Counted from the first letter of the stretch, positions 51,623 to 59,985 are shown. The stretch is 64,000 nucleotides of DNA from Pontibacillus yanchengensis Y32 (GCF_000770635.1 NZ_AVBF01000001.1:62001-126000), one strand, 5' to 3'. The notes: generated by a model not told the origin, from the sequence alone. Program-made: numbers and translations.

Positions 51623-51649
51623 TGGGACGAGGGACCTATCCCTCCCTAC
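51623..51649 (-). repeat. REP palindrome, degenerate copy
   Basis: CT-centred unit whose second arm has decayed (CCTCCCTACC). It abuts the end of the 67-residue membrane-protein gene. Confidence 0.7.
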
Positions 51650-51654
51650 CAGTT

Positions 51655-51858
51655 TTACACAATGGCAAGCAATTCAGTTACAAAGACTACTAGAACAATC
51701 AAAGCAAATCCAAGTGAAGTGAAGGCTATTGTCTTGGTTTTAAAATATAATGTTTCTTTTTTACTTTGAAATTTACCGAAGTCTCTTATACTAATTGTAA
51801 TCATATATAAGGCTGATAGTATCGCTAAGCCATACATTATCATTCGAATTCCTTCCAT
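51655..51858 (-). CDS. Small membrane protein, candidate immunity protein
   Basis: 67 residues with two transmembrane segments (about 5-22 and 44-64) separated by a Lys-rich cytoplasmic loop. AAGGAGAG precedes the ATG. It is the last gene of the Sdp-like operon, 17 bp after the DCC gene, the place where bacteriocin operons commonly hold immunity genes; no sequence motif proves that. Confidence 0.65.
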   Translation of the reverse strand: MEGIRMIMYGLAILSALYMITISIRDFGKFQSKKETLYFKTKTIAFTSLGFALIVLVVFVTELLAIV

Positions 51859-51875
51859 TATATCTACTCTCCTTT

Positions 51876-52277
51876 TTATAACTTACAAGATTGGTTGTTA
51901 CAGTGATTGACGGGGATGGTTCGTCTATGTTTCGAAATAAAATAGTATGCAAGATGCCCGATACGTGTCAGATGGGCCAGGTATAGTAGAGGTAGTAAGA
52001 ACCATCTACTAGGAGTTCTTTTCGTAATTTCAATAACAGCAGTTAATCCTTTTTCGAGTTGATTTGTTTGCTTGTTAAGCGCATGCATATAGGTGTTTAA
52101 TTGTTCTAAGGGAACTCCCAATTCAATGTGTACAGAATCTTCTCGAAACGACTTGAATTGTAATAAATTGTACCTGTCTCGTTTCTGCCATTTTGCTACA
52201 ATAGTCTGGCAAAACGAACAAGAGCCATCGTAATATATTAAAACTTTAGATTTCGGTGCTAGTCTTTTGGCTAACAT
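51876..52277 (-). CDS. DCC-family thiol-disulfide oxidoreductase
   Basis: 133 residues with the DUF393 signature VLIYYDGSCSFCQT, a CxxC redox pair, and the C-terminal half conserved in the family (LLPLLYLAHLTRIGHLAYYFIS). It overlaps the HTTM gene by 32 bp. DCC and HTTM proteins are often encoded together. The toxin precursor of this operon has no Cys in its mature part, so the target may be another operon protein. Confidence 0.85.
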   Translation of the reverse strand: MLAKRLAPKSKVLIYYDGSCSFCQTIVAKWQKRDRYNLLQFKSFREDSVHIELGVPLEQLNTYMHALNKQTNQLEKGLTAVIEITKRTPSRWFLLPLLYLAHLTRIGHLAYYFISKHRRTIPVNHCNNQSCKL

Positions 52278-53190
52278 TAGTATCGCTCCTTTTCATGATG
52301 ACTGAAAGAGTCCTTTTGGCTATAACCCTTCCTTTTTTATATTCTTTATCGGTTATGAATAACAAATCTAGTGCGATCATGATCAGCCCAAATTGGATAA
52401 GCCCCATCACGAAGATAATACCAAGATGGAATAGAATGGAACCAAATAGAGTGATAATTTTTGTGTACTTGTTTGTGACCAGAAAGGGAAAAAACAATTG
52501 CATGAGAATGGAACTATAGGCCCCGAAAAATAAAAGCAGTGGAGAGTTTATAATATAAGGTGCGACAGAAGGTAAAGTGAATTCATCCACATTCAATATA
52601 TAATATAAGGCTGTTCCATGTTGCCACATATCTCCTTGTGCTTTGAAAAAACCAGAGAAAAAGTATAATATACATACTTGTGCTAAACAGATGAAAATCG
52701 CGTAGTTATGGAAGATGTTTTTAATATTCTTGCTTTTATTGTTTGTGTCTTGTTTTGTCTCAACGGAGAAATATTCATTAATATTAGCGAACATTAAGAA
52801 AAAAAGTACAATAAATAAAATGTTGTTTCCGCCATCCATGATAAAGGGGTTCTCATTATATAAAGACCAAACGAATAAAAAATTGATTGGCGTTATAAAG
52901 TTTGTTTTAAGGCCGATAAGAAACAAGAAGTTTACTAAAATACCAAGTATATAGATTGTTTCGAACCAAACGATAGAATTATTTAGTGTATATAACGAGA
53001 AGAAATGGACATTTGAATCAGCTGGAACAAATGAATGTATTCCCCAGACATCATGTCGTTGAAAGTAGTAAACCAAGTAGGTGAACATAATATGAATTCC
53101 CACAGCTAGTCGAACAATACTACTACCAACAAGAAAATACTGCTTTTCACTGATATAGTGATATGGTTTTGCAAATAGGTTGCTCGTCAA
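52246..53190 (-). CDS. HTTM-domain membrane protein (SdpB-like)
   Basis: 314 residues and about eight transmembrane helices, of the horizontally transferred transmembrane (HTTM) family related to vitamin-K carboxylase membrane domains: VRLAVGIHIMFTYLVYYFQRHDVWG and WSLYNENPFIMDGGNNILFIVLFFLMFA. B. subtilis SdpB (about 320 residues) has the same fold and is needed with SdpA to mature the SdpC toxin. The gene follows the SdpA-like gene by 19 bp. Confidence 0.85.
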   Translation of the reverse strand: MTSNLFAKPYHYISEKQYFLVGSSIVRLAVGIHIMFTYLVYYFQRHDVWGIHSFVPADSNVHFFSLYTLNNSIVWFETIYILGILVNFLFLIGLKTNFITPINFLFVWSLYNENPFIMDGGNNILFIVLFFLMFANINEYFSVETKQDTNNKSKNIKNIFHNYAIFICLAQVCILYFFSGFFKAQGDMWQHGTALYYILNVDEFTLPSVAPYIINSPLLLFFGAYSSILMQLFFPFLVTNKYTKIITLFGSILFHLGIIFVMGLIQFGLIMIALDLLFITDKEYKKGRVIAKRTLSVIMKRSDTNVSQKTSTEI

Positions 53191-53209
53191 TTATGTATCC
53201 TCCTTTTTT

Positions 53210-53791
53210 TTACACTCTTACATCTGGAATGTAATAGTATCGATAATTACTCTCACCATCTTTTCCGTATTCAGGAAATTCTTCTATAACAAATTTAATC
53301 TCTAATTCATGAATGTCCTTTTTATCTGCTAATTGAGTTAGTTCTTTTTCTACGATGTTATAAAGCATATTTAAGTGTATATCTTTTTCAACATTCTTTT
53401 CCTCGAAAAAATCTTCATTATCATTTAATTTCTTTATCATCTCTCTTTGAGAGGTTCTTAATGCTGATAGTTTAGGTCTATTCTGATTAAATCTATTTTT
53501 CTGTAATCCGCTAGTATAAGTCTTGGAAATGTTGATCCACTCTGTATGTTTCGTTTGATTCTCTTCCTGAAAAGAAGCTCTAGCTAATACATAATTGTTA
53601 GTACTCACAGGGTCTGGAGCGAATAAATGCCAATTTTGCTTGAATATGGGCCCGACATAACTATTGATAACAGGTGCCATTTTGAAATTCATCGGATTAA
53701 TGGGTAGGTTGTATAATAAAACAGCCGATATATGAAAAACACAAAAACAAGAAATACAAACAAAGAATAGTTTTGATAGTTTTGTTTTCAT
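53210..53791 (-). CDS. SdpA-like (DUF5819-type) secreted/anchored protein
   Basis: 193 residues, one N-terminal transmembrane anchor (about 7-28). The segment FKQNWHLFAPDPVSTNNYVLARA carries the WxLFAPDP motif of DUF5819 proteins, which resembles the WxFFTxxP motif of SdpA. Position directly before the SdpB-like gene matches sdpA-sdpB order. It probably helps process the peptide encoded 64 bp upstream (inference). Confidence 0.75.
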   Translation of the reverse strand: MKTKLSKLFFVCISCFCVFHISAVLLYNLPINPMNFKMAPVINSYVGPIFKQNWHLFAPDPVSTNNYVLARASFQEENQTKHTEWINISKTYTSGLQKNRFNQNRPKLSALRTSQREMIKKLNDNEDFFEEKNVEKDIHLNMLYNIVEKELTQLADKKDIHELEIKFVIEEFPEYGKDGESNYRYYYIPDVRV

Positions 53792-53855
53792 TTTTTCCTC
53801 CTTAAAAAGATAGAGGGAAGTAAAAGCCTATCAAGACTTTTACTTCCTAATTGAA

Positions 53856-54224
53856 TTATCTTCCGAATTCTGTAACTTCTCCAGCTGATACTTTTTCCTT
53901 TGATGCGCCGCCTACACCGTAATATTGAGCTTCAGGAGCAGCATCATAAGCGCCAGCTTCTAATTGTGCATTATATTGGTCATTCAACCAATCACCAGCA
54001 GCTTTTCCTGCATCGTACACAGCTGCTGATACAACACCTACTGCAATCCCGCCCCAAAAGCTACTTTCTTTTTTTGCTCCGCCTTCAACCGATTCGATCT
54101 TGTTTAATTCATCCCCACTAACATAATCTGTCTGGGCATTCGCACCAAGGGAAAAAGAGAAGAAGGTTAACCCCACTACCGTACTTACACTGAACACTTT
54201 TAATTTCTTTGACATTTTCTTCAT
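53856..54224 (-). CDS. Secreted peptide precursor, candidate Sdp-like bacteriocin
   Basis: 122 residues. Signal peptide (about 1-30, ending SFSLGANA) then a mature part with no Cys. Residues ~57-82 form a glycine/alanine-rich hydrophobic segment, FWGGIAVGVVSAAVYDAG, flanked by charged ends, typical of pore-forming class II peptides; SVEGGAKK just before it could be a second cleavage site. SdpC is similarly a Sec-exported precursor from which an internal hydrophobic peptide is cut. ATG 54224 follows AAGGAGGA by 7 bp. Not an SdpC homologue by sequence. Confidence 0.65.
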   Translation of the reverse strand: MKKMSKKLKVFSVSTVVGLTFFSFSLGANAQTDYVSGDELNKIESVEGGAKKESSFWGGIAVGVVSAAVYDAGKAAGDWLNDQYNAQLEAGAYDAAPEAQYYGVGGASKEKVSAGEVTEFGR

Positions 54225-54354
54225 TAATAATTCCTCCTTATCAATATTTCTATTTGAGCCTAACAGCTTTTTGAAAAGGTTGAATTTCCACTCATAGGTT
54301 CTGTGATTAAAATAGATACCAAAATAACATCCATTAATTAGATATTTCACAGAA

Positions 54355-54376
54355 ATATAACAATAGGAATATTTTA
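54355..54376 (-). promoter_or_regulatory. Shared 22-bp element, toxin operon copy
   Basis: 20 of 22 bases match the copy at 54734-54755, same orientation; the common part ends in ATAGGAATATTTTA on the plus strand. It lies 131 bp upstream of the toxin precursor start. Candidate binding site for the adjacent PlcR-like regulator. Confidence 0.6.
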
Positions 54377-54395
54377 AATAAATTAGTGCTTAACA

Positions 54396-54428
54396 AAATA
54401 AAAAACCTCTTCATGACAATGAAGAGGT
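54396..54428 (-). terminator. Terminator of the signal-peptide gene
   Basis: 10-bp stem ACCTCTTCAT/ATGAAGAGGT with a 4-nt loop followed on the minus strand by TTTTTATTTTG. It isolates the PapR-like gene from the toxin operon downstream. Confidence 0.85.
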
Positions 54429-54476
54429 GATGATTGAACATATTTTTTTATTACTATAAATCGTTTTGTGAGAATA

Positions 54477-54614
54477 TTAATGTTGGTCTGGTAATTCATC
54501 TGCCCAAGGATTATCGAGGTCGAAATGATGTTTATGATTTGGAAGGTCAGATCCTAACCAGACACCAGTAAATAACATCAAACCAATGATAAACCGTAAA
54601 GATAATTTTTTCAC
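54477..54614 (-). CDS. PapR-like secreted signalling peptide precursor
   Basis: 45 residues: Lys-rich start, one hydrophobic stretch (RFIIGLMLFTGVWLG), then a polar tail SDLPNHKHH ... NPWADELPDQH. PapR of B. cereus is 48 residues with the same plan and carries its pheromone, an (A)DLPFEF-type peptide, at the C-terminus; the two xxLP units here (SDLPN, DELPDQ) recall it. GTG start after AAAGGAGGGG. It stands divergently from an RRNPP regulator; in B. cereus papR follows plcR instead. The exact mature peptide cannot be told. Confidence 0.65.
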   Translation of the reverse strand: MKKLSLRFIIGLMLFTGVWLGSDLPNHKHHFDLDNPWADELPDQH

Positions 54615-54636
54615 AGTAGCCCCTCCTTTTTTCTTA

Positions 54637-54642
54637 ATTATA
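54637..54642 (-). promoter_or_regulatory. -10 box of the PapR-like gene
   Basis: TATAAT on the minus strand, 23 bp before the GTG. No good -35 hexamer at 16-18 bp, which suggests an activator-dependent promoter. Confidence 0.5.
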
Positions 54643-54733
54643 TAAAAAGTTTTGGATTGGTGCTTTTTCTGTGTCATAGAATGAGTAGGACAGTACTCCC
54701 TGAACCTTCCATTTCCTCCTGTTTATCAGTAGA

Positions 54734-54755
54734 ATATAATTATAGGAATATTTTA
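54734..54755 (-). promoter_or_regulatory. Shared 22-bp element, signal-peptide copy
   Basis: Second copy of the element at 54355-54376. It lies 120 bp upstream of the PapR-like start, nearly the same distance as the other copy from the toxin gene, and 17 bp before the regulator ATG, where it could also give autoregulation. Confidence 0.6.
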
Positions 54756-54771
54756 TGAAGAGGGTGAGTGA

Positions 54772-55668
54772 ATGGACTATCAACATATATCTGGTGTAAT
54801 AAAGGAACTACGAAAGCATAATAATATGACCCAGAAAGAATTAGCAGAAGATATATGTACCCAAGCTCAAATAAGTAAATTAGAAAATGGAAACGAATAT
54901 CCTTCTTGTATTACGTTATACTACATATCTCAAAAACTAGGAGTTGATATGGATTATTTTTTCGAATCGATTTATACACCACGATTGGATTATGTGAATG
55001 AAGTGAAAACACTCCTAAGAGAGTTTATTAGAGAAAGGAATTATGAAGAAGTGTTTCAAATCGTTCAAAACGAAAAGAACACACCGTTATTCAAATCCGG
55101 TCACAACCTTCAGTTTCTTATTTGGCATGAGGGAATTGCCGAGTATTACATGCATGGAAATGTGGAAAGAGCAATCGATTTATGTACCTACGCCCTCAAC
55201 ATAACTAGTAATCATTACAAGCCTTATAGTGAAAGAGAAATTGAGATTTTAAATAGCATCGGAATTATTTATAAAGAAAATAATGAGCACCAGAAAGCCT
55301 TGTACGTCTTTGAAGATGCTCTTTCCCACTTTCTTCATCTACCGAAGATTTCTGATCGTACCATACAAATACGGATTATCTATAATGCATCAAAAGTTAG
55401 CTATAATCTAAAGGAATGGCATCAAGGGATAAGCTTTTGTGAACAAGGAATAAACTTGTGTAAGAAAACAGAATCCCTCTATTTACTAGGTGAATTATAT
55501 TATCAGAAGGGGCGTTGTTACTTCAATTCACACCATCAAGAAGAAGCATTTAGCCAATACCACAAGGCCCTATCTGTTTTTGAAATCCAGGATAAAACTG
55601 CCTATATTAAAGTTGTACAAGATGCAATCAACGAAGTTACTGGGGAAGAGCAAGTGGGGAGTCAGTGA
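54772..55668 (+). CDS. PlcR-like RRNPP quorum-sensing regulator
   Basis: 298 residues: N-terminal xre-type helix-turn-helix (IKELRKHNNMTQKELAEDICTQAQISKLENG) and a C-terminal array of about five TPR-like helical hairpins (for example YKENNEHQKALYVFEDAL, ELYYQKGRCYFNSHHQEEAF) that would bind an imported peptide. Size and layout match PlcR (285 residues). AGAGGGTGAG precedes the ATG. The divergent gene encodes a PapR-like peptide, and the toxin operon beyond is the probable target. The canonical PlcR box is not seen near these genes. Confidence 0.85.
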   Translation: MDYQHISGVIKELRKHNNMTQKELAEDICTQAQISKLENGNEYPSCITLYYISQKLGVDMDYFFESIYTPRLDYVNEVKTLLREFIRERNYEEVFQIVQNEKNTPLFKSGHNLQFLIWHEGIAEYYMHGNVERAIDLCTYALNITSNHYKPYSEREIEILNSIGIIYKENNEHQKALYVFEDALSHFLHLPKISDRTIQIRIIYNASKVSYNLKEWHQGISFCEQGINLCKKTESLYLLGELYYQKGRCYFNSHHQEEAFSQYHKALSVFEIQDKTAYIKVVQDAINEVTGEEQVGSQ

Positions 55669-55694
55669 GACGAGGAACCTGTCCCTCCACCCCA
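55666..55694 (-). repeat. REP palindrome, overlapping regulator end, with decayed half-copy
   Basis: CT-centred unit whose first bases overlap the regulator stop region; a broken second half (CAGGTCCCTGGTCCCC) follows to about 55718. Confidence 0.8.
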
Positions 55695-55726
55695 CAGGTC
55701 CCTGGTCCCCACGCCCCATAACATAC

Positions 55727-55762
55727 GAAAAAACCCCCTAAGAGCGCCGTGCTCTTAGGGGG
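55727..55762 (-). terminator. Terminator of the ascorbate-type PTS operon
   Basis: Perfect 12-bp stem CCCCCTAAGAGC/GCTCTTAGGGGG with a 5-nt loop, followed on the minus strand by six T. Its loop resembles that of the terminator at 51580-51617. Confidence 0.85.
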
Positions 55763-55768
55763 AGAGAG

Positions 55769-55797
55769 TGGGACGAGGGACCTGTCCCCTTATCCCG
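55769..55797 (-). repeat. REP palindrome overlapping the end of the PTS IIC gene
   Basis: CT-centred unit; its last bases cover the stop codon of the gene ending at 55790, one of the few copies touching coding sequence. Confidence 0.85.
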
Positions 55798-57166
55798 CTT
55801 CTGTAGCTTCTTCTTCTTGTTCGTTATTGCCGCCGCGTTGTTTCCAGCCGATGCCGAATAGGATGGCTAGGACAACTAGGCTTAGGATGATGAACAGGAT
55901 GTTTGATTCAGCTAGTCCGATTAGGTTACCAAGGATGATGCCGACAACACCGAAGTCTGCGTCGCCGAATGTTGTTCCTTCGAATCCTAGCGTGCCTAGT
56001 ACTGGTAGTAGTAGGGCTGGTAGGAAGCTGATGATGACGCCGTTGGCCATACTGCCGAAGATGGCGCCTTTTCTTCCACCTGTTGCGTTACCGAATACGC
56101 CGGCTGCCGCTCCGGTGAAGAAGTGTGGAACAAGTCCTGGCACGATGACTTTCAGGCCGAAGATTGGTAGGAAGAACATGCTTAGAAGTCCTGCTACGAA
56201 ACTTAGGATGAAGCCAATGATTACGGCGTTTCCTGCGAATGGGAAGACGGCCGGAGCATCAAGTGCTGGCTTGGCATTTGGTACGATTTTTTCTGCGATA
56301 CCTTTGAAGGCAGGTACGATTTCACCTAGTAGCATGCGCACACCGGATAGGATGATGTAAACGCCTGCTGCGAACGTTAGGCCTTGCATGAATGCGAAGA
56401 CGAGGAAGTTTTGTCCTCCGCTTAGGTTGTTCTGGATAAAGCTTGGTCCTGCGAATAATGCTACGACGAAGAATAGGATGACCATCGTTAGGGATACGGA
56501 AACGGATGTGTCACGTAAGAACCCTAGTGACTTCGGTACGTTGATCTCTTCTGTGGAACGAGAGTTTTTGCCGACTTTTTTACCAATAAGTGCAGAGATA
56601 AAATAGCCAGTAGAACCGAAGTGGCCGACAGCAAAGTCATCGGAACCAGTGATTTGGCGCGTGTAAGGTTGTAGTAGAGCTGGGAATAGCACCATCAATG
56701 ATCCTAGAATGACGGATCCGACAAGTACCATCATAACACCGCTCAAGCCACCCGTTTTTAAAATCACGGCAATCATACATGCCATGAACATGGTATGGTG
56801 ACCAGTTAAGAAAATATATTTAAAAGGGCTAATGCGGGCGATGATAATGTTGGCTACCATACCGAACAGCATGATCATCGCCGTTTCGGTACCAAAGCTT
56901 TCTTGAGCAAGTGCTACGATGGCTTCATTGTTTGGAATGACGCCATCTACGCTAAATGCCTCGTTAAACATGTCGCTAAATTTACCAAGTGATTGAACGA
57001 GGACATTGGCACCTGCACCTAGGATGACGAAGCCCATGATTGTTTTCAGTGTTCCAGAAACCGTATCGGCAACATTTTTCTTTTGAGCGATTAAACCGAT
57101 GAGTGCAAATAGTCCGACCAGAATCGCAGGGGTGCCAAGTATGTCGTTCATTATTAGATTGATCAT
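55790..57166 (-). CDS. ulaA: PTS ascorbate-type EIIC (UlaA family)
   Basis: 458 residues, 10-12 transmembrane helices; UlaA-family motifs LVGLFALIGLIAQKKNVADTVSG, ISPFKYIFLTGHHTMFMA and VPGLVPHFFTGAAAGVFGNATGG. Transports and phosphorylates L-ascorbate or a related acid sugar with the EIIB encoded 35 bp upstream. No UlaG/UlaD-type catabolic genes are in the window, so the true substrate is open. The last residues (EEEATEAG) are encoded within a REP unit. Confidence 0.88.
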   Translation of the reverse strand: MINLIMNDILGTPAILVGLFALIGLIAQKKNVADTVSGTLKTIMGFVILGAGANVLVQSLGKFSDMFNEAFSVDGVIPNNEAIVALAQESFGTETAMIMLFGMVANIIIARISPFKYIFLTGHHTMFMACMIAVILKTGGLSGVMMVLVGSVILGSLMVLFPALLQPYTRQITGSDDFAVGHFGSTGYFISALIGKKVGKNSRSTEEINVPKSLGFLRDTSVSVSLTMVILFFVVALFAGPSFIQNNLSGGQNFLVFAFMQGLTFAAGVYIILSGVRMLLGEIVPAFKGIAEKIVPNAKPALDAPAVFPFAGNAVIIGFILSFVAGLLSMFFLPIFGLKVIVPGLVPHFFTGAAAGVFGNATGGRKGAIFGSMANGVIISFLPALLLPVLGTLGFEGTTFGDADFGVVGIILGNLIGLAESNILFIILSLVVLAILFGIGWKQRGGNNEQEEEATEAG

Positions 57167-57201
57167 GTTCTCATCCTTTCATGGGGTAGTAATTCGTGTT
57201 C

Positions 57202-57468
57202 TTACAGGTTGTTTTCTAGTGCTTCACGTAGTTCTTGCTTGTCCATTAGGTTGTTTAGTTTCGCGATGTTCTTTTTGCCGTCGTCAATGTTACCAACGAT
57301 GTCTTCAGAGCCGATATACAGATCAGCGTGTTCTGTTTTCGCAGATGTTAGATCTGTGTGGGATACCTCTGCTTCTTTTCCAAGGTCCTTCAAAATGCTA
57401 TTCACGTTCATTTCCACGATCATGCTGCTTCCTAGTCCGTTTCCGCATACTACTAAAATTTTTGTCAT
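57202..57468 (-). CDS. ulaB: PTS ascorbate-type EIIB (UlaB family)
   Basis: 88 residues, a lactose/ascorbate-type EIIB with the phosphocysteine in ILVVCGNGLGSSMI near the N-terminus. It receives phosphate from an EIIA and passes it to the sugar via EIIC. No free EIIA gene is present; the adjacent regulator carries an EIIA domain that might serve. AGGAGG precedes the ATG. Confidence 0.88.
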   Translation of the reverse strand: MTKILVVCGNGLGSSMIVEMNVNSILKDLGKEAEVSHTDLTSAKTEHADLYIGSEDIVGNIDDGKKNIAKLNNLMDKQELREALENNL

Positions 57469-57484
57469 AATAAATTCCTCCTAA

Positions 57485-59584
57485 TTAATGGGTTGAGTAT
57501 TGTTTTACTAAGTTAATAACTTCTTCCGAGTTATTCGTTTGAATCAAGTGCTCGAGGTTCTCTGGTTCTGACAGCATCGTCGTTAGCTGGGACAATGCTT
57601 GTAAGTGCGTTTCGTTATCAATCGCTGCCAATACGATAATCAGGTTGGCGCGATGTTTTTCTTTTTCGGAAAAATGGACGGGCTCTTTCACGCGTAGAAA
57701 ACTCATGCCTAGCTTTTCTACACCAGCTTCAGGTCGGGCGTGCGGAATCGCAATCTGCGGGGCAATGACGACATAAGGTCCATTTTCGTACACATTATCG
57801 ATCATCGCCTGCACGTAATCCTCGGTTATTTTTCCTGAATGAATCAGTGGTTGTGAAGCCTGGCGGATCGCCTGTTCCCAGTCCGTAATGGATTGTTCGA
57901 ATTGGATCGTATCTTCTGTTAGCAATTCATCCAGCATAGGGCTAATATTCTCCTTTTCCTTCAGGGTGTGGGTAACCTGATAGTTCTCTAGTTCTTTGCG
58001 TAATGCTTGTTCATCATGGACGGTTGCGTATTGTTTGATTGTGTTTAAAAGTTCATCGGTGTTGGATGTTTCGTTTTGTTTTGGTGATAAAATAGTGTCC
58101 AATTGGTTGATGACAAAGCGTTTATCCACGTCGGTCAAAAGCGCAGGTACGTTAATGACCGGTGTTTCGTTTTGCTTAATATAATTGGTTGCAAAAATCA
58201 CGTCGGCATGGTGCGTCGTTTCCTTGAACTCTCGATAGGACATTGTTTTTGTAATTTCTAGGTCATGCAACAGCGACTCTAACTGGGAGCGAAGCATGTT
58301 GGATGTGCCGACGCCACTCTCGCAAACAATGATAGCTCGGTACTTTGGATTAAGCGACTTCTCTTGCTTGCGTAGCCAACCACCGAAATGAATGGCAATA
58401 AAAGCGACTTCTTCATCAGGAAGCGTACGACCGATTAGTGTTTCAAGGTGTACCATGGATTTTTTCGTGAGTTGAAAAACTTCCTGATAATGTTCCTTGA
58501 TATAATCAAGCAAATCGTTCTGGATTGTGACGCCATATTTTAATCGGTAGTAGGTCGGCTTAATGTGCGTTAGTAGATTTTCTTCTAGCTGGTCTCGGTC
58601 ATCAAACAGGATGCACGAATAGATTTGAAAGTCATCGATGATTTTGTTGATGGTGTCGCGTAGCTGCGAAATCTCATCGGTTGGTGCGGTGGAAAAATCA
58701 TCGTATTCGACCTTCGAGCTCAAAATCTGCAACGTTACATAGCGGTGTTCATCGCTTGATAGGGTTGGGTGGTTCGCTTTTTCTAGTTGCTGGTTAAGCT
58801 CGTTTATCGCCTCGTAAGCGTTGGTTTGTTGGATGATATCCTGCTGAGCCAAGTCCATTTCAATGTGCTGCTTCGTTGGTTGTTCGGTTAGGATGATGCC
58901 GATTTGATAGGCTAGATGCTCCATCGTTTCATCCGTGAATACCAATCCTAGTGTTTGTTCTGTTTGATAGAGTTGTTCTTTTATAAAAGGAAGCAATTCG
59001 TTGGTTTCGGGAGCTTGTTGCTGAACCATTTCCTCAAAAACGTTTCTTACCTGGGTCCATTGCTCATTGGAAAGGATGGAACTGAGTACGCCGGATAGTG
59101 CATTTTGCCGATCGAATTCAGAACCTGCTAGCGTGTAGCCAGTCTTCTTTTGATAATGAAGAGACAGGTTATATTCGGCTAGCTTTTCCTCAATCTGCTT
59201 TAAATCGTGCACAATCGTGCTCCGACTCATCTGCGTCCAATCCATGAAGTGCTTCATCGTTGATGTCTCGTAATGGGTCAACACATGCAAGATTAGGAGA
59301 ATCTCACGCTCTTCCTGCGAAAACTTATACTGCCACGATTCGTTGATGATGAATTCTTCCGGCAAAGCCTCTCTAGTAGTGTCGGGTAGGAAAAATCCAA
59401 CCCCACGCTCCCGAGTAATCGGCTCATAACGTGCATCCTCTAACCAATCATTGATATGCTCCACATCGTAGTACACAGTGCGCTGTGATACCCCCATCTT
59501 CGAGGTAAACCACTCAACCGATACAGGCTGCTGCGCCTCATGCAACTGCGACAATATATACGTTCTACGGTGATCTAATGTCAT
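57485..59584 (-). CDS. PRD-containing transcriptional regulator with EIIB and EIIA domains (MtlR/LicR type)
   Basis: About 699 residues: N-terminal HTH (RRTYILSQLHEAQQPVSVEWFTSKMGVSQRTVYYD), a second Mga-type HTH, two PRDs (His-containing HLAYQIG and AIHFGGWL segments), an EIIB-like domain with CESGVGTSN, and a C-terminal EIIA domain with the phospho-His in PHARPEAGVEKLG. PTS phosphorylation of these domains sets activity according to substrate supply. ATG 59584 follows GGAGGG; a TTG further upstream is less likely. First gene of the PTS operon. Confidence 0.9.
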   Translation of the reverse strand: MTLDHRRTYILSQLHEAQQPVSVEWFTSKMGVSQRTVYYDVEHINDWLEDARYEPITRERGVGFFLPDTTREALPEEFIINESWQYKFSQEEREILLILHVLTHYETSTMKHFMDWTQMSRSTIVHDLKQIEEKLAEYNLSLHYQKKTGYTLAGSEFDRQNALSGVLSSILSNEQWTQVRNVFEEMVQQQAPETNELLPFIKEQLYQTEQTLGLVFTDETMEHLAYQIGIILTEQPTKQHIEMDLAQQDIIQQTNAYEAINELNQQLEKANHPTLSSDEHRYVTLQILSSKVEYDDFSTAPTDEISQLRDTINKIIDDFQIYSCILFDDRDQLEENLLTHIKPTYYRLKYGVTIQNDLLDYIKEHYQEVFQLTKKSMVHLETLIGRTLPDEEVAFIAIHFGGWLRKQEKSLNPKYRAIIVCESGVGTSNMLRSQLESLLHDLEITKTMSYREFKETTHHADVIFATNYIKQNETPVINVPALLTDVDKRFVINQLDTILSPKQNETSNTDELLNTIKQYATVHDEQALRKELENYQVTHTLKEKENISPMLDELLTEDTIQFEQSITDWEQAIRQASQPLIHSGKITEDYVQAMIDNVYENGPYVVIAPQIAIPHARPEAGVEKLGMSFLRVKEPVHFSEKEKHRANLIIVLAAIDNETHLQALSQLTTMLSEPENLEHLIQTNNSEEVINLVKQYSTH

Positions 59585-59625
59585 AAGGTTTATCCCTCCA
59601 TCCCCGGATGATGAAGTTTGCAAAA

Positions 59626-59693
59626 TGAGACAGGGGGACAGGTCCCTCGTCCCACTTCGGTGAGTGGGACGGAGGGACAGGTTCCTTGTCCCA
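59626..59693. repeat. REP pair, same orientation
   Basis: 59626-59654 and 59665-59693, both AG-centred, directly upstream of the PTS regulator gene; its promoter must lie within or beyond them. Confidence 0.88.
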
Positions 59694-59810
59694 ATGCAAT
59701 GATCATTGCTTAATTCATAGTGTAATGGGTATGCGGAGAAGATGAAAGGGGTTTCAGTATGTAAAGATTGTCAATTGATTGTTTGCAAAATTACACAGGT
59801 TGGGGTGAGG

Positions 59811-59902
59811 TGGGATGGGGGGGGCAGGTTCCTCGTCCCACTTTCGCGTTGTGCGTGCCGCGAGAGAGGGGAATGGGACGAGGGACCTGTCCCTTCGTCC
59901 CA
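59811..59902. repeat. REP pair, opposite orientation, with 33-bp spacer
   Basis: 59811-59840 (AG, slightly decayed) and 59874-59902 (CT). The spacer is GC-rich and contains GCGTGCCGCGAG. Confidence 0.85.
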
Positions 59903-59985
59903 TGTTAAGGGGGATTTCTTGATATGGGTTGAAATACTTTTGTATAATAAAGGAAAGAAGTCCTTTTAGGAGGGGTGGCCGTAAA

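Noticed and set aside
54225-54771. Canonical PlcR box (TATGNAN4TNCATA)
   Set aside because: Looked for near the regulator, signal and toxin genes and not found; a different shared element is present instead.
55749-56360. 203-codon plus-strand frame opposite the PTS EIIC gene
   Set aside because: Antisense to a clear UlaA gene, rich in Pro/Ser/Met as expected of a shadow frame, no family match.
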